Positions 24,845 through 34,573 of a stretch of 64,000 nt of DNA are shown in pieces (position 1 is the stretch's first letter; the number at the start of each line of letters is the position of its first letter). A model generated the notes under the pieces. It was not told the DNA's origin. It made no database searches and saw nothing but the letters and a program-made list of their open reading frames with translations. Source of the DNA: Komagataeibacter xylinus (GTDB taxonomy: Bacteria; Pseudomonadota; Alphaproteobacteria; Acetobacterales; Acetobacteraceae). The stretch is from the NCBI RefSeq assembly GCF_009834365.1, contig NZ_CP041348.1, positions 2,331,001-2,395,000 on the forward strand, given 5' to 3'. The position numbers and the translations under genes are program-made.

Positions 24845-25375
24845 ATGATGCAATGGTGCCGATACGCGGGGCGCGTGGGGCTTGTGGCGGCCTTTATTAT
24901 GGTGGCGTCTGCCGCCCATGCGCAAAGCCACGTTGTCCTGACCCCCAAGCTAGACTGGCAGCTTGCCGCACAACTTGCGGAGGAGGCGGTCAGGGCCTGT
25001 GCCGCGCAGGGCTATTCCGTTACGGCCACGGTGGTTGATACGAGCGGGCACCAGCAGGCGGTCATCAAGGGGGATAGCGTGCCGCTGCAATCGCTGTCCG
25101 TCTCCTATCGCAAGGCCTATACCGCCTTTTCCTATGGGCTGGCCTTCAACATGAACACCACCAGCGAACTGATTGCCGCCAAGGTAACGGGACCGGCCAA
25201 TGGCGCGCTCAATACCATACCCGAAGTGCTGTTCGTGCCCGGTGGGGTAACGTTGCGGCGGGTGGCGGATAACGCGGCCCTCGGTGGCATTGGCGTATCT
25301 GGCGCGCCGGGCGGCGAGAAGGATGAAGCCTGCGCACAGGCGGCAGTGGCGAAATATCGGGCGGAATTCCGTTAA
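24845..25375 (+). CDS. secreted GlcG/HbpS-type haem-binding-like protein (DUF336)
   Basis: A 176-aa protein. A signal peptide (about 1-25, ending AAHAQS) precedes a full GlcG/HbpS domain: AEEAVRACAAQGYSVTATVVDTSGHQQAVIKGD, a following YRKAYTAFS and GGIGVSGAPGGEKDEACAQAA. Family members bind haem or small ligands and often accompany oxidative metabolism; a precise role is not evident. GGGGAG lies upstream of tandem ATGs at 24845 and 24848. Confidence 0.82.
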   Translation: MMQWCRYAGRVGLVAAFIMVASAAHAQSHVVLTPKLDWQLAAQLAEEAVRACAAQGYSVTATVVDTSGHQQAVIKGDSVPLQSLSVSYRKAYTAFSYGLAFNMNTTSELIAAKVTGPANGALNTIPEVLFVPGGVTLRRVADNAALGGIGVSGAPGGEKDEACAQAAVAKYRAEFR

Positions 25376-25465
25376 AACGCATAAAAGTTTTTGGTGAAGC
25401 TGTTATGATTTCACGGCATTATCGGGTCTGTTTTTTCAAATCGCCTGTAAGCTGTATGGCAGGGA

Positions 25466-26008
25466 TTACTGCAACTTTTCGCTATCCTCATCCATATCAT
25501 GCAAAAGCGCCTGCGTCAGTGCCCGGTGGGACTGGATCAGCCGCACGTTATCCCGGTTCAGTTTCGGGGCCTTCTTCGGATCGGCCGGAGGGGCATCGCT
25601 CATGGTCGCTGTCATTTCAAAAGTCGTGAGGCTCATGACAAAATCCCGCGCCGATATGTCGTGCTCCTGCAGGATGGCCTGAAGCTCGGGCATGGCCTCG
25701 GTGCGGCGGATCGTGACGGCGAGTGGTATGTTTTTTGTCTGCATGGGCGGTGTGAGGTTCGCCTGCCGGATGGCCCGGATCAGGGGCAGCATGCGGGCAA
25801 AGAAATCCTTGGGGAGCCTGTAATCGGCGGCACTCTGAATATCATGCTGCATGGCTTCATGTGCAGCCTGTTCAATCTCGGCCCGTTGGGCGGCAGAAGG
25901 TCCTTGTGGATCAGCCTCCTGTGCCCGTGCATCGCGCAGCCCGAGGGAATGGGCCGCAAGAGCGCAGGCGCAGAAGAAAAGAATTCTGCACGGAACAAAA
26001 GCATTCAT
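25466..26008 (-). CDS. hypothetical secreted protein
   Basis: A 180-aa protein. Residues 1-29 make a signal peptide ending RDARAQ. The mature part is mostly helical and charged, with AEIEQAAHEAMQHDIQ and a C-terminal NRDNVRLIQSHRALTQALLHDMDED. No family is recognised, although the pattern of an exported helical protein of about 150 residues is common in acetic acid bacteria. A short fragment of the dispersed hairpin repeat lies downstream (about 25384-25403). Confidence 0.65.
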   Translation of the reverse strand: MNAFVPCRILFFCACALAAHSLGLRDARAQEADPQGPSAAQRAEIEQAAHEAMQHDIQSAADYRLPKDFFARMLPLIRAIRQANLTPPMQTKNIPLAVTIRRTEAMPELQAILQEHDISARDFVMSLTTFEMTATMSDAPPADPKKAPKLNRDNVRLIQSHRALTQALLHDMDEDSEKLQ

Positions 26009-26954
26009 GTGCGCGCCTCCATCATGCCTTTCGTGCTCCTGACTGACAGGCCATTGTGTTCATTCACCACTGTTCTGCCAATTGTGCGGCAGATCGCGTA
26101 TCAGTCAATATGGATGGGTAAGGGACATATGCCGCAATCCATAGCGCCGCAATATAGTGTTGCCATCATGGTCTATGTTCGGTTCAGTCATGAACGGGAA
26201 TACATCTTTTTTTCAATAATTATATGCGTGCCTTATCTGCTTATTTTTATGATGTGGCAACAGTATTATCTGGAATGAATGACGGATTGTGGTATAATTG
26301 TATTACAAATCAAAATAAAAGTATTTTATTTTGATTCGCATGCCGGGTCGCAACCTGAGATCATTTATATATGGTGATTTATACATTAATTAATAAGTAT
26401 ATATTTATCAATTCATGACTGTTGCTGGATGGCCGTGGCCCAGACCCTGGATCCGTGCGGGCGCACTGCCAGTGCGCGGGATATGTCACGGTCTGCAAAA
26501 GAGGGGGTAGCCAACATCACTGGCCCAGCATCCTTCACCTGCTTTAATGAGCAGAAGTTACCCGGTTATGGCGTGGCGCTTTACGAGGCTGTCGGCAAAG
26601 AGCACAAAGTGACCTGCGCCGGGCATGATGTGCAACTGCTGCCGCAAAATCCGGCGTCTGATCCTCTGGTCGATCATATGTTCCGTTACAATGTGATGAC
26701 CGGGCCAAAGGGGGAAGCTGCCGATGTCGCGCCATTCGTTCGGCACAAAGAATGTTGCCGTAAAGGAGATCCGGACCCGGCCAGACCAGACCACGTCAGT
26801 TACCCTGGGGCGTGGCTGGCGTTACCCGCCTTCGTGGCTCCATAACCCGAGGCTCTGGTAAGTCATTGCCTGCCTCGTTCCGCCGCGCGTGCCCTTTATC
26901 AGGCATGCTTCGCCACCACAGCACAGGCAGCAGGGGGTGATCCGGGCCATCGGT
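26009..26954. other. intergenic region with a doubtful ORF
   Basis: The first 400 bp are AT-rich with no gene seen. From about 26429 to 26845 the composition becomes coding-like; a 138-aa plus-strand frame (containing GPASFTCFNEQKLPGYG and CAGHDVQLLPQNP) has no start signal, signal peptide or family I recognise. The opposite strand is also open over part of it. It may be a decayed gene. Confidence 0.35.
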
Positions 26955-29033
26955 TCAGTTGGACCGACTGATCAGGAACATGCGTATATCCTCGATTTCC
27001 GTTGGGGTCAGAACCTTGTCAAAGCCGACCATGCCATAATTGGTCAGCGCGCCACGTCCGACCACATTGTTGAATCCCTCTGCGTTCTCCAGCGTGCCCG
27101 ACCAGCGCAGGTCCGGCAGTACGCCGCCGCTTACGGCATTATCACCATGGCAGGCCATGCAGTAATCCTGAAAAGTGGCATATCCCTGCCTGGCGCGCGT
27201 GGCATCAAACGCCTGCCCGGACCGGATGGGGTGTTGCGTCTGGCGCGTTTCGGCAGGCAGGTGGTCATGGCCATCGAGTGCAAACACAAGCAGGCGGGCA
27301 TGATTTACGCTCTCGTTATGCATGCGGGCCAGCGCACCGCCCATAAGGGGAAACACACCGCCCCAGCCTGCCATGACAGCAACATACTGCCGCCCGTTCA
27401 CGGCATAGCTTATGGGTGGGGCCACAATGCCGGTATGGGCATCGAACTGGAACAGGCGCCTGCCATCGCGCGCGTCATAAGCCTCGAAGCTGCCATTTGC
27501 CGTGCCCTGAAAAACCAGATCGCCCCCCGTTGCCAGGGTGCCCCCATTCCATGGCGCCGGGTGCGGCACACGGAAGGCGGCTTTTCCGGCAACCGGATCC
27601 CATGCCAGCAGCCAGCCCTCAACGGTTTTGGATACTTCTTCCACCACGTGGGGGTCAGCGGGCAGGCCGGTCATGTCTATGCCGAGATTGACGCCCATCC
27701 TGTGCAGCCTGAGGTTCTCGTTCGCCTTGAACGGTTCAGGCAGTTGCTGAGCCGGAATATAGACATAGCCCGTGCGGGGGCTGTAGGACATCGGCGCCCA
27801 GTTATGAGCGCCCAGTGAGCCGGGAATTCCCATCCATGTCCTGCCCGTAAGCGACCACATGGCATCGGGCACGATGTCGGGCCGGCCGGTAACGGGGTCG
27901 ATCCCTTTCGCCCAGTTCTGGAATGTGTAGGGAATGGCGGAAATAAAAGCCCCGGTGCGGGCATCAAGCATATAAAAAAAACCGTTCTTGGGCGCCTGCA
28001 CCAATACATGCCGCATCTCGCCCCTGATCGGCAGATCAAGGATCATCATTGGCTGGCTGGCGGTAAAATCCCACTGGTCTTTTGGTGTTTCCTGAAAATG
28101 CCAGACATATTCGCCCGTTTCGGGGCGAATGGCCACAATGCTGGCAACAAACAGGTTGTCGCCCACGCCATTGGAGCGGAATTTGTAATTCCATGGCGAA
28201 CCGTTGCCCACACCCAGATAGACCAGCCCGGTTACGGGGTCATACACGATGGAATCCCACACCGTGCCGCCGCCACCCGAATGGACCCACCCCCCATCCG
28301 GGCTCCAGGTCGGGTAGGCCACGGTGGAGAGAACCTTGTCCGAGGCCGCATGGTCGGGCCTGTTGCCGGGGGCGGGCACGGTAAAGAAGCGCCATTTCAG
28401 CTTGCCCGTCTGCGCATCGAAACCGGAAACGAAACCACGCGCCCCGAATTCCGATCCGCCGTTGCCAATCATTACCACGCCTTTGGCGATGCGTGGCGCG
28501 CCATCAACGGTGTAGGACCGGATATCGCCCAGCGCCGCGTCATGCGGAATGGTGTCAACGCTCCAGTCCAGATGTCCGGTTCTGGCATCAAGGGCCATGA
28601 GGCGGCCATCAAATGTGCCGACATAGATCCGGCCCTGCCAGTAAGCCGCACCCCGGTTGACCGTATCGCAACAGCCCCGGCTTGCAACATTGCCGGGCAC
28701 CTGCGGATCATATTGCCACAATACCTGCCCGGTCGCCGCATTCAGGGCTTCGACCCGGCTCCAGTTGGTGGTGACATACATCACCCCGTCAATAACCAGT
28801 GGCGTCGCCTCCTCACCCCGCAGGGAAGGCAGGTCCTGATGCCATGCCAGGCCGAGATGGTCCACGGTTGCGGTATTGACCTGATCGAGCGGGCTGTAGC
28901 GCTGTTCGGCGGCAGTGCGTCCGTGCTGCGGCCAGTCGGCGGCAGGCACATCATCAGCCATGGCAGGCCCGTTCAGGCTGGCAAGCACAAGGGCGGCTGG
29001 CCCCAGTGCCCGGAGGGAAAATACGCCACGCAT
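26955..29033 (-). CDS. PQQ-dependent quinohaemoprotein alcohol dehydrogenase
   Basis: A 692-aa periplasmic enzyme (signal peptide about 1-26, ending PAMA) that oxidises alcohols to aldehydes using pyrroloquinoline quinone and passes electrons to a haem c. The eight-bladed propeller domain contains the vicinal disulphide GCCDTVNRG, repeated W motifs (WSVDTIPHD, WHFQETPKDQWDF) and the presumed catalytic Asp in QWDFTAS. A cytochrome c domain follows from about 605, with haem motif CMACH and a Met ligand downstream. This one-polypeptide layout is that of soluble type II ADH. The gene starts 11 bp after the aldehyde dehydrogenase stop, so both are probably one operon that turns an alcohol into a carboxylic acid. 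Its position beside an iac-like cluster suggests an aromatic alcohol. Confidence 0.88.
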   Translation of the reverse strand: MRGVFSLRALGPAALVLASLNGPAMADDVPAADWPQHGRTAAEQRYSPLDQVNTATVDHLGLAWHQDLPSLRGEEATPLVIDGVMYVTTNWSRVEALNAATGQVLWQYDPQVPGNVASRGCCDTVNRGAAYWQGRIYVGTFDGRLMALDARTGHLDWSVDTIPHDAALGDIRSYTVDGAPRIAKGVVMIGNGGSEFGARGFVSGFDAQTGKLKWRFFTVPAPGNRPDHAASDKVLSTVAYPTWSPDGGWVHSGGGGTVWDSIVYDPVTGLVYLGVGNGSPWNYKFRSNGVGDNLFVASIVAIRPETGEYVWHFQETPKDQWDFTASQPMMILDLPIRGEMRHVLVQAPKNGFFYMLDARTGAFISAIPYTFQNWAKGIDPVTGRPDIVPDAMWSLTGRTWMGIPGSLGAHNWAPMSYSPRTGYVYIPAQQLPEPFKANENLRLHRMGVNLGIDMTGLPADPHVVEEVSKTVEGWLLAWDPVAGKAAFRVPHPAPWNGGTLATGGDLVFQGTANGSFEAYDARDGRRLFQFDAHTGIVAPPISYAVNGRQYVAVMAGWGGVFPLMGGALARMHNESVNHARLLVFALDGHDHLPAETRQTQHPIRSGQAFDATRARQGYATFQDYCMACHGDNAVSGGVLPDLRWSGTLENAEGFNNVVGRGALTNYGMVGFDKVLTPTEIEDIRMFLISRSN

Positions 29034-29044
29034 GCTCTCGCCCC

Positions 29045-30538
29045 TCAGTAACGGATGCAGATGGATTTGGTCTCGGTAAAGCCATCGAGCCATGCGGTGC
29101 CAAAGTCACGACCCATGCCGGATTCCTTCATGCCGCCAAAGGGCATGTTGGGGTCGATCATCACGTGGCTGTTCACCCATATGGTACCAGCCTGCATGCG
29201 GGGCGGGAACGCCATCGCCGCCTGCAGGCTGGTGGTCCACAGGCTGGCTGCGAGGCCGAAGGGCGTGTCATTGGCACGGGTCAGCGCCTCCTCCGCGCTG
29301 GCCACGCGGGTCAGGGTCATGACCGGGCCAAAGACTTCCTCCCGCGCCAGTGGCACCGCATCATCAGGGTTCAGCACCAGGGCCGGGCGTACATAAAAGC
29401 CGCCGCCATCGGGCACGTCACGCCCCATAACCATGTCGGCCCCCATGGTGGTGGCGGTATCGAGGTAGGATTGTACTTTCTTCTGCTGTGCTGCCGAGAC
29501 GAGGGGATTGATCTGCGCGCCCGCATCCATGCCGGGGCCGAGGCTCATGGTCGTGACCACATCCTGCAGGCCCTGTGCCACGCGATCGAATAGCGGGGCC
29601 TCCACATAGACGCGCGAGCACGCAGCACAGACCTGACCCTGATTGAGGAAACCGGCCAGGGTCAGGCCGGATACGACCTGCCCGACATCGGCATCGGCCA
29701 GAACGATTGCCGGGTTTTTGCCCCCCAGTTCAAGCGAGACACGGGCAAGGCGCGTGGCGCATTGCCGTGCAATGGATTTTCCGACCGGGGTGGAGCCGGT
29801 AAAACTGACTTTTGCCACATCAGGGTGGCGCACAAGCGCCTCGCCCGCACCGTTGCCGCGGCCGGTCACGACATTGAACACGCCATCCGGCACGCCGGCT
29901 TCCGTGGCGAGCTCCGCCAGTTTCAGCATGGTCAGGGGCGTGATCTCGGATGGTTTGGCAATAACGGAGCACCCGGCGGCCAGAGCAGGCAGGACCTTCC
30001 ACACGCCGATGGCAAGCGGAAAATTCCACGGTATGATCCCAGCCACCACCCCGACCGGTTCCTTGCAGGTATAGGTGGTGTAACGGGCGCCGGGCGGCAG
30101 CGGAATCGAGACGTCGAGGCTCTGGCCCACGATCTTGGTGCTCAGCCCCGCAACATAACGGATCCAGGCCTGCGCCCCGCCCGACTCGATGATACGGGAC
30201 AGGGTAATGGACTTGCCCTGCTCCAGTGTTTCAAGCTGCGCCAGTATTTCCGCATCGCGCTCGACCAGATCGGCCAGGCGCAGCAGAATGCGTTCGCGCT
30301 GCGCGGGCGGCATCAGCCGCCACACACCACCGTCAAAACTGGTTTTTGCGGCCTTTACCGCATTGTCGACATCGTGCGGGCTGGCATCGGCAGTTGTGGC
30401 AATGACCGCGCCGGTTGCGGGATTGAAGACGGGCAGGCGGCCTTCAGCGTTCGGGGCAACCCACTGGCCTGCAATATAAAGACCATGCGGGCGCGCCAGA
30501 AATTCCTGAACGTCCGGTAGAACCTGTGTCAGTGGCAT
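29045..30538 (-). CDS. NAD(P)+ aldehyde dehydrogenase
   Basis: A 497-aa ALDH-superfamily enzyme. Visible motifs are the cofactor-binding GIIPWNFPL (about 166-174), [12 protein letters not shown] (about 246-257), the general base Glu in [12 protein letters not shown] (near 270) and the catalytic Cys in [11 protein letters not shown] (near 304). Overall it resembles phenylacetaldehyde/betaine aldehyde dehydrogenases of about 490 aa. It is first in an operon with the PQQ alcohol dehydrogenase. If the substrate is indole-3-acetaldehyde, the product would be indole-3-acetate for the adjacent iac-like operon (inference). Confidence 0.88.
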   Translation of the reverse strand: MPLTQVLPDVQEFLARPHGLYIAGQWVAPNAEGRLPVFNPATGAVIATTADASPHDVDNAVKAAKTSFDGGVWRLMPPAQRERILLRLADLVERDAEILAQLETLEQGKSITLSRIIESGGAQAWIRYVAGLSTKIVGQSLDVSIPLPPGARYTTYTCKEPVGVVAGIIPWNFPLAIGVWKVLPALAAGCSVIAKPSEITPLTMLKLAELATEAGVPDGVFNVVTGRGNGAGEALVRHPDVAKVSFTGSTPVGKSIARQCATRLARVSLELGGKNPAIVLADADVGQVVSGLTLAGFLNQGQVCAACSRVYVEAPLFDRVAQGLQDVVTTMSLGPGMDAGAQINPLVSAAQQKKVQSYLDTATTMGADMVMGRDVPDGGGFYVRPALVLNPDDAVPLAREEVFGPVMTLTRVASAEEALTRANDTPFGLAASLWTTSLQAAMAFPPRMQAGTIWVNSHVMIDPNMPFGGMKESGMGRDFGTAWLDGFTETKSICIRY

Positions 30539-31068
30539 ATCTGGTTTTCCATTGTGAACAATGAGGGCACCCCTGGGGCGCCGTTACGGCCACGGGCATG
30601 CCGTGTATGATGGTCAGGGCATGATGGATCATACGCTCAGGGAGCAGGGCAGGGCGGTTGCGCGCAGGCACCCGTTCTGCCGTGGTGAAAGCATGCTGTC
30701 TGCCGGGAACGATCATGACGACCCTTGTGCATCCATCGCCGCTCAGGTGAACGGATTATGTCAATGCTAATTCGAAATAATGGATAATTCAAGTTACTTG
30801 TAAACTTTATGCAATGATATGCACGGGCAGCGCAATCCTGCCGCGCACCTGCGTTTCATCATGTTATTTTAACGTAATGGTATGGCAGAACGACAAATAT
30901 TCCAGATGCCGCATCGGCCGGGAGCGCTTTGTCAAAAAATCTTTATGATTTCAGGTATATTGGGCAGGCGATATTTTTACTGGCGCCAGAATAACCCAAT
31001 CATGCCGCATGCGGGCATGGTAATAAGGTCTTGATATTAATTTATTTTCTGAATGATCGTATCAGAAA
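30539..31068. other. intergenic region upstream of the ALDH-ADH operon
   Basis: No gene seen. It holds the promoter region of the aldehyde dehydrogenase operon and the 3' end of the MarR gene. CAAGTTACTTG at 30790-30800 is a perfect 5-bp-arm palindrome and a possible operator. Confidence 0.45.
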
Positions 31069-31548
31069 TCAGAATTCGAGGTTGCCATAAACTTTTTTAC
31101 AGATTTCCTGTAAATACTTTATTTCACTATCCGGTATATCGCCAAAAGCCCGTTCAAAAACCATTGCCGCCTTTGAGCGGACCTGCTCAAGCGCCTGCAG
31201 CCCCTTGGGGGCGAGCCTGACCTCGACCACCCGCCCGTCAGAGGCGGAAATGGCCGTGGTCAGCAGGCTTTCGCCCTCCATGCGGTAAATCAGCTTCGTC
31301 ATGGTTGAAACGCGCGTTACGGCCAGATCCGCGATCTGGCTGATGGTCGCGAATTCATGTTCGAACAGGATATTGAGCACCCGCCAGCGCGGCACATCCA
31401 TCTTGATGGGCTTGAGGTAGGCGTCCATGCGCAGATGGTACAGCCCGACCAGACGGGTAAGGTAGAAAAAAGGCGACGTTTCAGACGAAAAAGAGGGGTC
31501 GCGTGGATTGGCCCTTTTCCAAGTTTTCCCCCGACGCACTTTTGTCAC
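31069..31548 (-). CDS. MarR-family regulator (IacR-like by context)
   Basis: A 159-aa winged-helix repressor. The DNA-binding core reads WRVLNILFEHEFATISQIADLAVTRVSTMTKLIYRME, with the wing SASDGRVVEVRLAPKG. The N-terminal 30 residues are basic. The start is GTG 31548, with GGCAGGCG upstream. In known iac loci a MarR protein (IacR) represses the operon until indoleacetate binds; this gene lies 3 kb from the iac-like operon, separated by a TonB receptor on the same strand. The assignment as IacR is by context only. Confidence 0.8.
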   Translation of the reverse strand: MTKVRRGKTWKRANPRDPSFSSETSPFFYLTRLVGLYHLRMDAYLKPIKMDVPRWRVLNILFEHEFATISQIADLAVTRVSTMTKLIYRMEGESLLTTAISASDGRVVEVRLAPKGLQALEQVRSKAAMVFERAFGDIPDSEIKYLQEICKKVYGNLEF

Positions 31549-31661
31549 GATCGCCTGCCCTGTCTTTTCAAATCAAGACTAAGGGCTTTAGACTTTTTCC
31601 TGCGTGGCGTGAACCCTCATATTGTGAGGGGACGGGGCCGCCCCTGTGCCAAAGGCATGCA

Positions 31662-31689
31662 GGCGGGAACGCATGGTGGCGTTCCCGCC
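31662..31689 (-). terminator. hairpin after the TonB-receptor gene
   Basis: GGCGGGAACGC and GCGTTCCCGCC form a perfect 11-bp stem with a 6-base loop, starting 9 bp after the receptor stop. It should separate the receptor transcript from marR. Confidence 0.7.
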
Positions 31690-31697
31690 CCGGAGAA

Positions 31698-34142
31698 TCA
31701 GAACTGCAGGTCAGCCGAGAACCCGACCGTGCGCGATGCATCGGCCGAATACATGGCCAGGTAGTCACCGCCCTTGCCGGCGGCGCGGCCATCTTTCATC
31801 ATGCCGTCAATCGGGTCTTCCACAATCCATGATGCATAGTGGGTATTGAGCATGTTCCTGCCATACACGCCCACTTTCCACCGATGGTTCTTGCTCGAGA
31901 TACCAAGGTTGAAGCCAAACAGCCCATAGCCCGGCTGGAAGGTGTGCGGATCGCCATTGGCGCTGAAATTGTAGCCGGAGCGGTGATACCAGTTCACGCC
32001 CACAAAGCCATCAAGCTTGCGCGTAAGGGTATGCGTGTAGTCGGCCGCCACGGTGTAGGTCCAGCGCGAGGAATTGGCCAGGGCATTGCCCGTGGCATCA
32101 CTGGTGCCGGAAGGCAGGCACACATTGGAGCCAATGGTGCCGTTGGCTTCACCCGGATAGCACGGATTGCCCTTGAAGCTGCCGTAATAGGCATCGACAT
32201 AGGTCATGTTGCCTGTCAGGCGTAACCCCTGAATGGGAATGGCCGTAACGGAGGCTTCCGCACCACGGGAAATGAGGTTGCCCGCGTTGAGAAGGTTGGC
32301 TGGTGCGCTGAGTTCGCTGAACGCCTGCGCCTGAAAACCATGAAAGTCTTCATCCCACAGGGATGCATTGATGACGAGGTGACGGTTGAGCAGCATGGAT
32401 TTGATGCCAAGCTCCCATGCCGTCGGGATTTCCTTTTTCACGACCGGGTCCAGCACGCCGGGGTTGACCGCAAGGCCAGGGCCCTTGTAGCCGCGGGTAT
32501 AGCTGAAATACGCCATGATGTTCTTGTTGAACTGATACTGCAGCCCAAGCTTGTAGGAAATATTGTTGGCCGAAACGTTGTAGTGGTAGTCACCTTCGGT
32601 TTTCATGGGCACGACGCTGTTTTCAAGGCCGCTGTGACCGAAGGATGATTCATCATCGTGGCTGTAGCGGATGCCGCCGGTAAAGCTCAGCCCGGCAACC
32701 AGGCGATAGGTCAACTGCGCGAAGCCGGCATAGCTGCGTGAGTGGATGTAATCGGAGACATTGGTGCCGACGAATTCCTCGCCTGCGGGCGGGGTGGGGT
32801 AGCCGAGGCCAACACCGTCACCCGCCTGCTGGTAATCCGTATGGTAGTTGCCATCAAACACATAGGCGCCCACCACCCATTCCAGCCGTTTGCCGGTAGG
32901 CGACATCAGCTTGATTTCATTGGAGACCTGCCAGTCGCGCTTGTTCGATCCGTCAACATCAAACACATCAAAGGGCAGCATGTTCAGGTTATCGCTCTGG
33001 GTCTGCTCAAAAAAGCGGTACCCGAACAGATTGTCGATCCGGTAACCGTGGCCTAGGTTATAGACCACATCCCCCTGCGCGCCCGCGGCATTGAAGCCGT
33101 AGCTGGGTGTATTATTGGTATAGGTGTAGGGGTTGTAGGCCTTGCCGTTGCCAAAGCCGGGTTCAAGCTTCTGCATCTGGCTGGCCAGGAAGCCACCGGG
33201 GGCAGCGCTGGTTACGCCAAACAGGCTGGGTCCGGCACCGGCTTCATGCGTGATGTCACCCTGGATGCGCAGGGTAAGGCGGTCGTTGATGTCGATATGG
33301 TATTTGGCGCGGGCGCCGAATTCGGTCTGCCCGTAATTGCCCCTGTCATTATTAAGGTTCTTGATGAAAGGCGGCTGGTAGGTGGCAAAGGCCGCGATGC
33401 GCAGGGCTGAATTGTCGGTAACCGGCAGGTTGACCATGGTCTGCGCCACGACGGAATTCGATCCGCCCGGGCGGTCGACATTGCCGTATTCCACGTGGGA
33501 GACAGACTGGAACTTGCCGATACGGGCATCATTGGTCTGGATATTGACCACGCCGGCTGAAGCATTCTTGCCGTAAAGCATGCCCTGCGGGCCTTCGAGC
33601 ACCTCGATATCATTAAGGTCAAAGAACTGGACGGCCGCCATTTCCGGGCGGCCATAGCTTATGCCATCGATAACGGTTGAAACGCTGGGCTCCACACCAT
33701 CGGAGAACACGGCCGTGCCAACCCCACGGATCGACCAGGCCACCCCCGATACGTTATGGACCTGACCTGACAGCTGGAGCGAGGGGAACAGTTCGGAAAG
33801 CTGCTGTGAATCAAAAATATGCCGTTCAACCAGCGTTTTGCCGCTTACGGCGGTCACACTCAGGGGGACTTTCTGTATGGACTGTGTTCGTTTCTGAGCA
33901 GAAACGGATACTTCTTCAATACCGGAGGCACGTACGCCTGCCGGTGCGGTGGCCGCCAGGGCCGCATTGCGTTTTGCAGTTGCGCCCGCATTCCTGACCG
34001 TGGACCCCGAACCTGCGGATGCAGGTTTTGTCCCGTGAACCGTGTGCGGGCCTTCACCGTGCGCAGTATTGAAGCTGAATGCCAGGGCCACAACCGAGGA
34101 AGCGCTGAGGAGCCTCCATTTACTGCCAATACTTAATGACAT
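31698..34142 (-). CDS. TonB-dependent outer-membrane receptor
   Basis: An 814-aa receptor. A signal peptide (about 1-30) is followed by a low-complexity linker. The TonB box region VSVSAQKRTQSIQKVPLSVTAVSG (about 108-131) opens the plug domain, which ends with VEVLEGPQGMLYGKNASAGVVN-type sequence. A 22-strand barrel follows, ending in LQF. The plug pattern (QKVPLSVTAVSG, LEGPQGMLYGKNA) is the subtype common in sphingomonads and acetic acid bacteria for aromatic or complex organic substrates. I chose ATG 34142, with GGAG 8 bp upstream. It is divergent from the iac-like operon, so it may import that operon's substrate. Confidence 0.88.
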   Translation of the reverse strand: MSLSIGSKWRLLSASSVVALAFSFNTAHGEGPHTVHGTKPASAGSGSTVRNAGATAKRNAALAATAPAGVRASGIEEVSVSAQKRTQSIQKVPLSVTAVSGKTLVERHIFDSQQLSELFPSLQLSGQVHNVSGVAWSIRGVGTAVFSDGVEPSVSTVIDGISYGRPEMAAVQFFDLNDIEVLEGPQGMLYGKNASAGVVNIQTNDARIGKFQSVSHVEYGNVDRPGGSNSVVAQTMVNLPVTDNSALRIAAFATYQPPFIKNLNNDRGNYGQTEFGARAKYHIDINDRLTLRIQGDITHEAGAGPSLFGVTSAAPGGFLASQMQKLEPGFGNGKAYNPYTYTNNTPSYGFNAAGAQGDVVYNLGHGYRIDNLFGYRFFEQTQSDNLNMLPFDVFDVDGSNKRDWQVSNEIKLMSPTGKRLEWVVGAYVFDGNYHTDYQQAGDGVGLGYPTPPAGEEFVGTNVSDYIHSRSYAGFAQLTYRLVAGLSFTGGIRYSHDDESSFGHSGLENSVVPMKTEGDYHYNVSANNISYKLGLQYQFNKNIMAYFSYTRGYKGPGLAVNPGVLDPVVKKEIPTAWELGIKSMLLNRHLVINASLWDEDFHGFQAQAFSELSAPANLLNAGNLISRGAEASVTAIPIQGLRLTGNMTYVDAYYGSFKGNPCYPGEANGTIGSNVCLPSGTSDATGNALANSSRWTYTVAADYTHTLTRKLDGFVGVNWYHRSGYNFSANGDPHTFQPGYGLFGFNLGISSKNHRWKVGVYGRNMLNTHYASWIVEDPIDGMMKDGRAAGKGGDYLAMYSADASRTVGFSADLQF

Positions 34143-34160
34143 ATTCGCACTCCGATACAC

Positions 34161-34573
34161 TGGAATTAAACCCAGTTTGAAATTTCTATGCCGGAACGTG
34201 TCGTTACTTTATGAGGAGCGCCCTCCTCATCCTGAACTGATAGATATGAGTGACGACCCACTTTTCGTTGAGCGCCGCATTTCGTTACGGTTAACGATAT
34301 TAGATGGAAATGTCCAGTATATTGGCGGGCGCGGAGTGCTTCTCCTGCGCTTTCCGTAATGGCATTTCATATGAAATTTATCGTGTTTTTGAAGTAAAAA
34401 ACAAAATAGTCATTTATCCCAATATATTATGAAGTGCTGGCTCCATGCTATTCCCGATCGCGCCGGGCGCCGCTCCTATACTGGAAATTGCAATATGTTG
34501 CATAAAAGAAACGCTATGCATTTTTGTTGATATATCACATGATAAATATATAGAGTGACGCAACGCTTCAAAC
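34161..34573. promoter_or_regulatory. divergent control region between the TonB receptor and the iac-like operon
   Basis: A 412-bp AT-rich region with no gene. It must hold promoters for the receptor (minus) and the amidase operon (plus). TATCA-CA-TGATA at 34533-34544, about 30 bp before the amidase start, is a perfect short palindrome and a candidate MarR operator. Confidence 0.5.
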
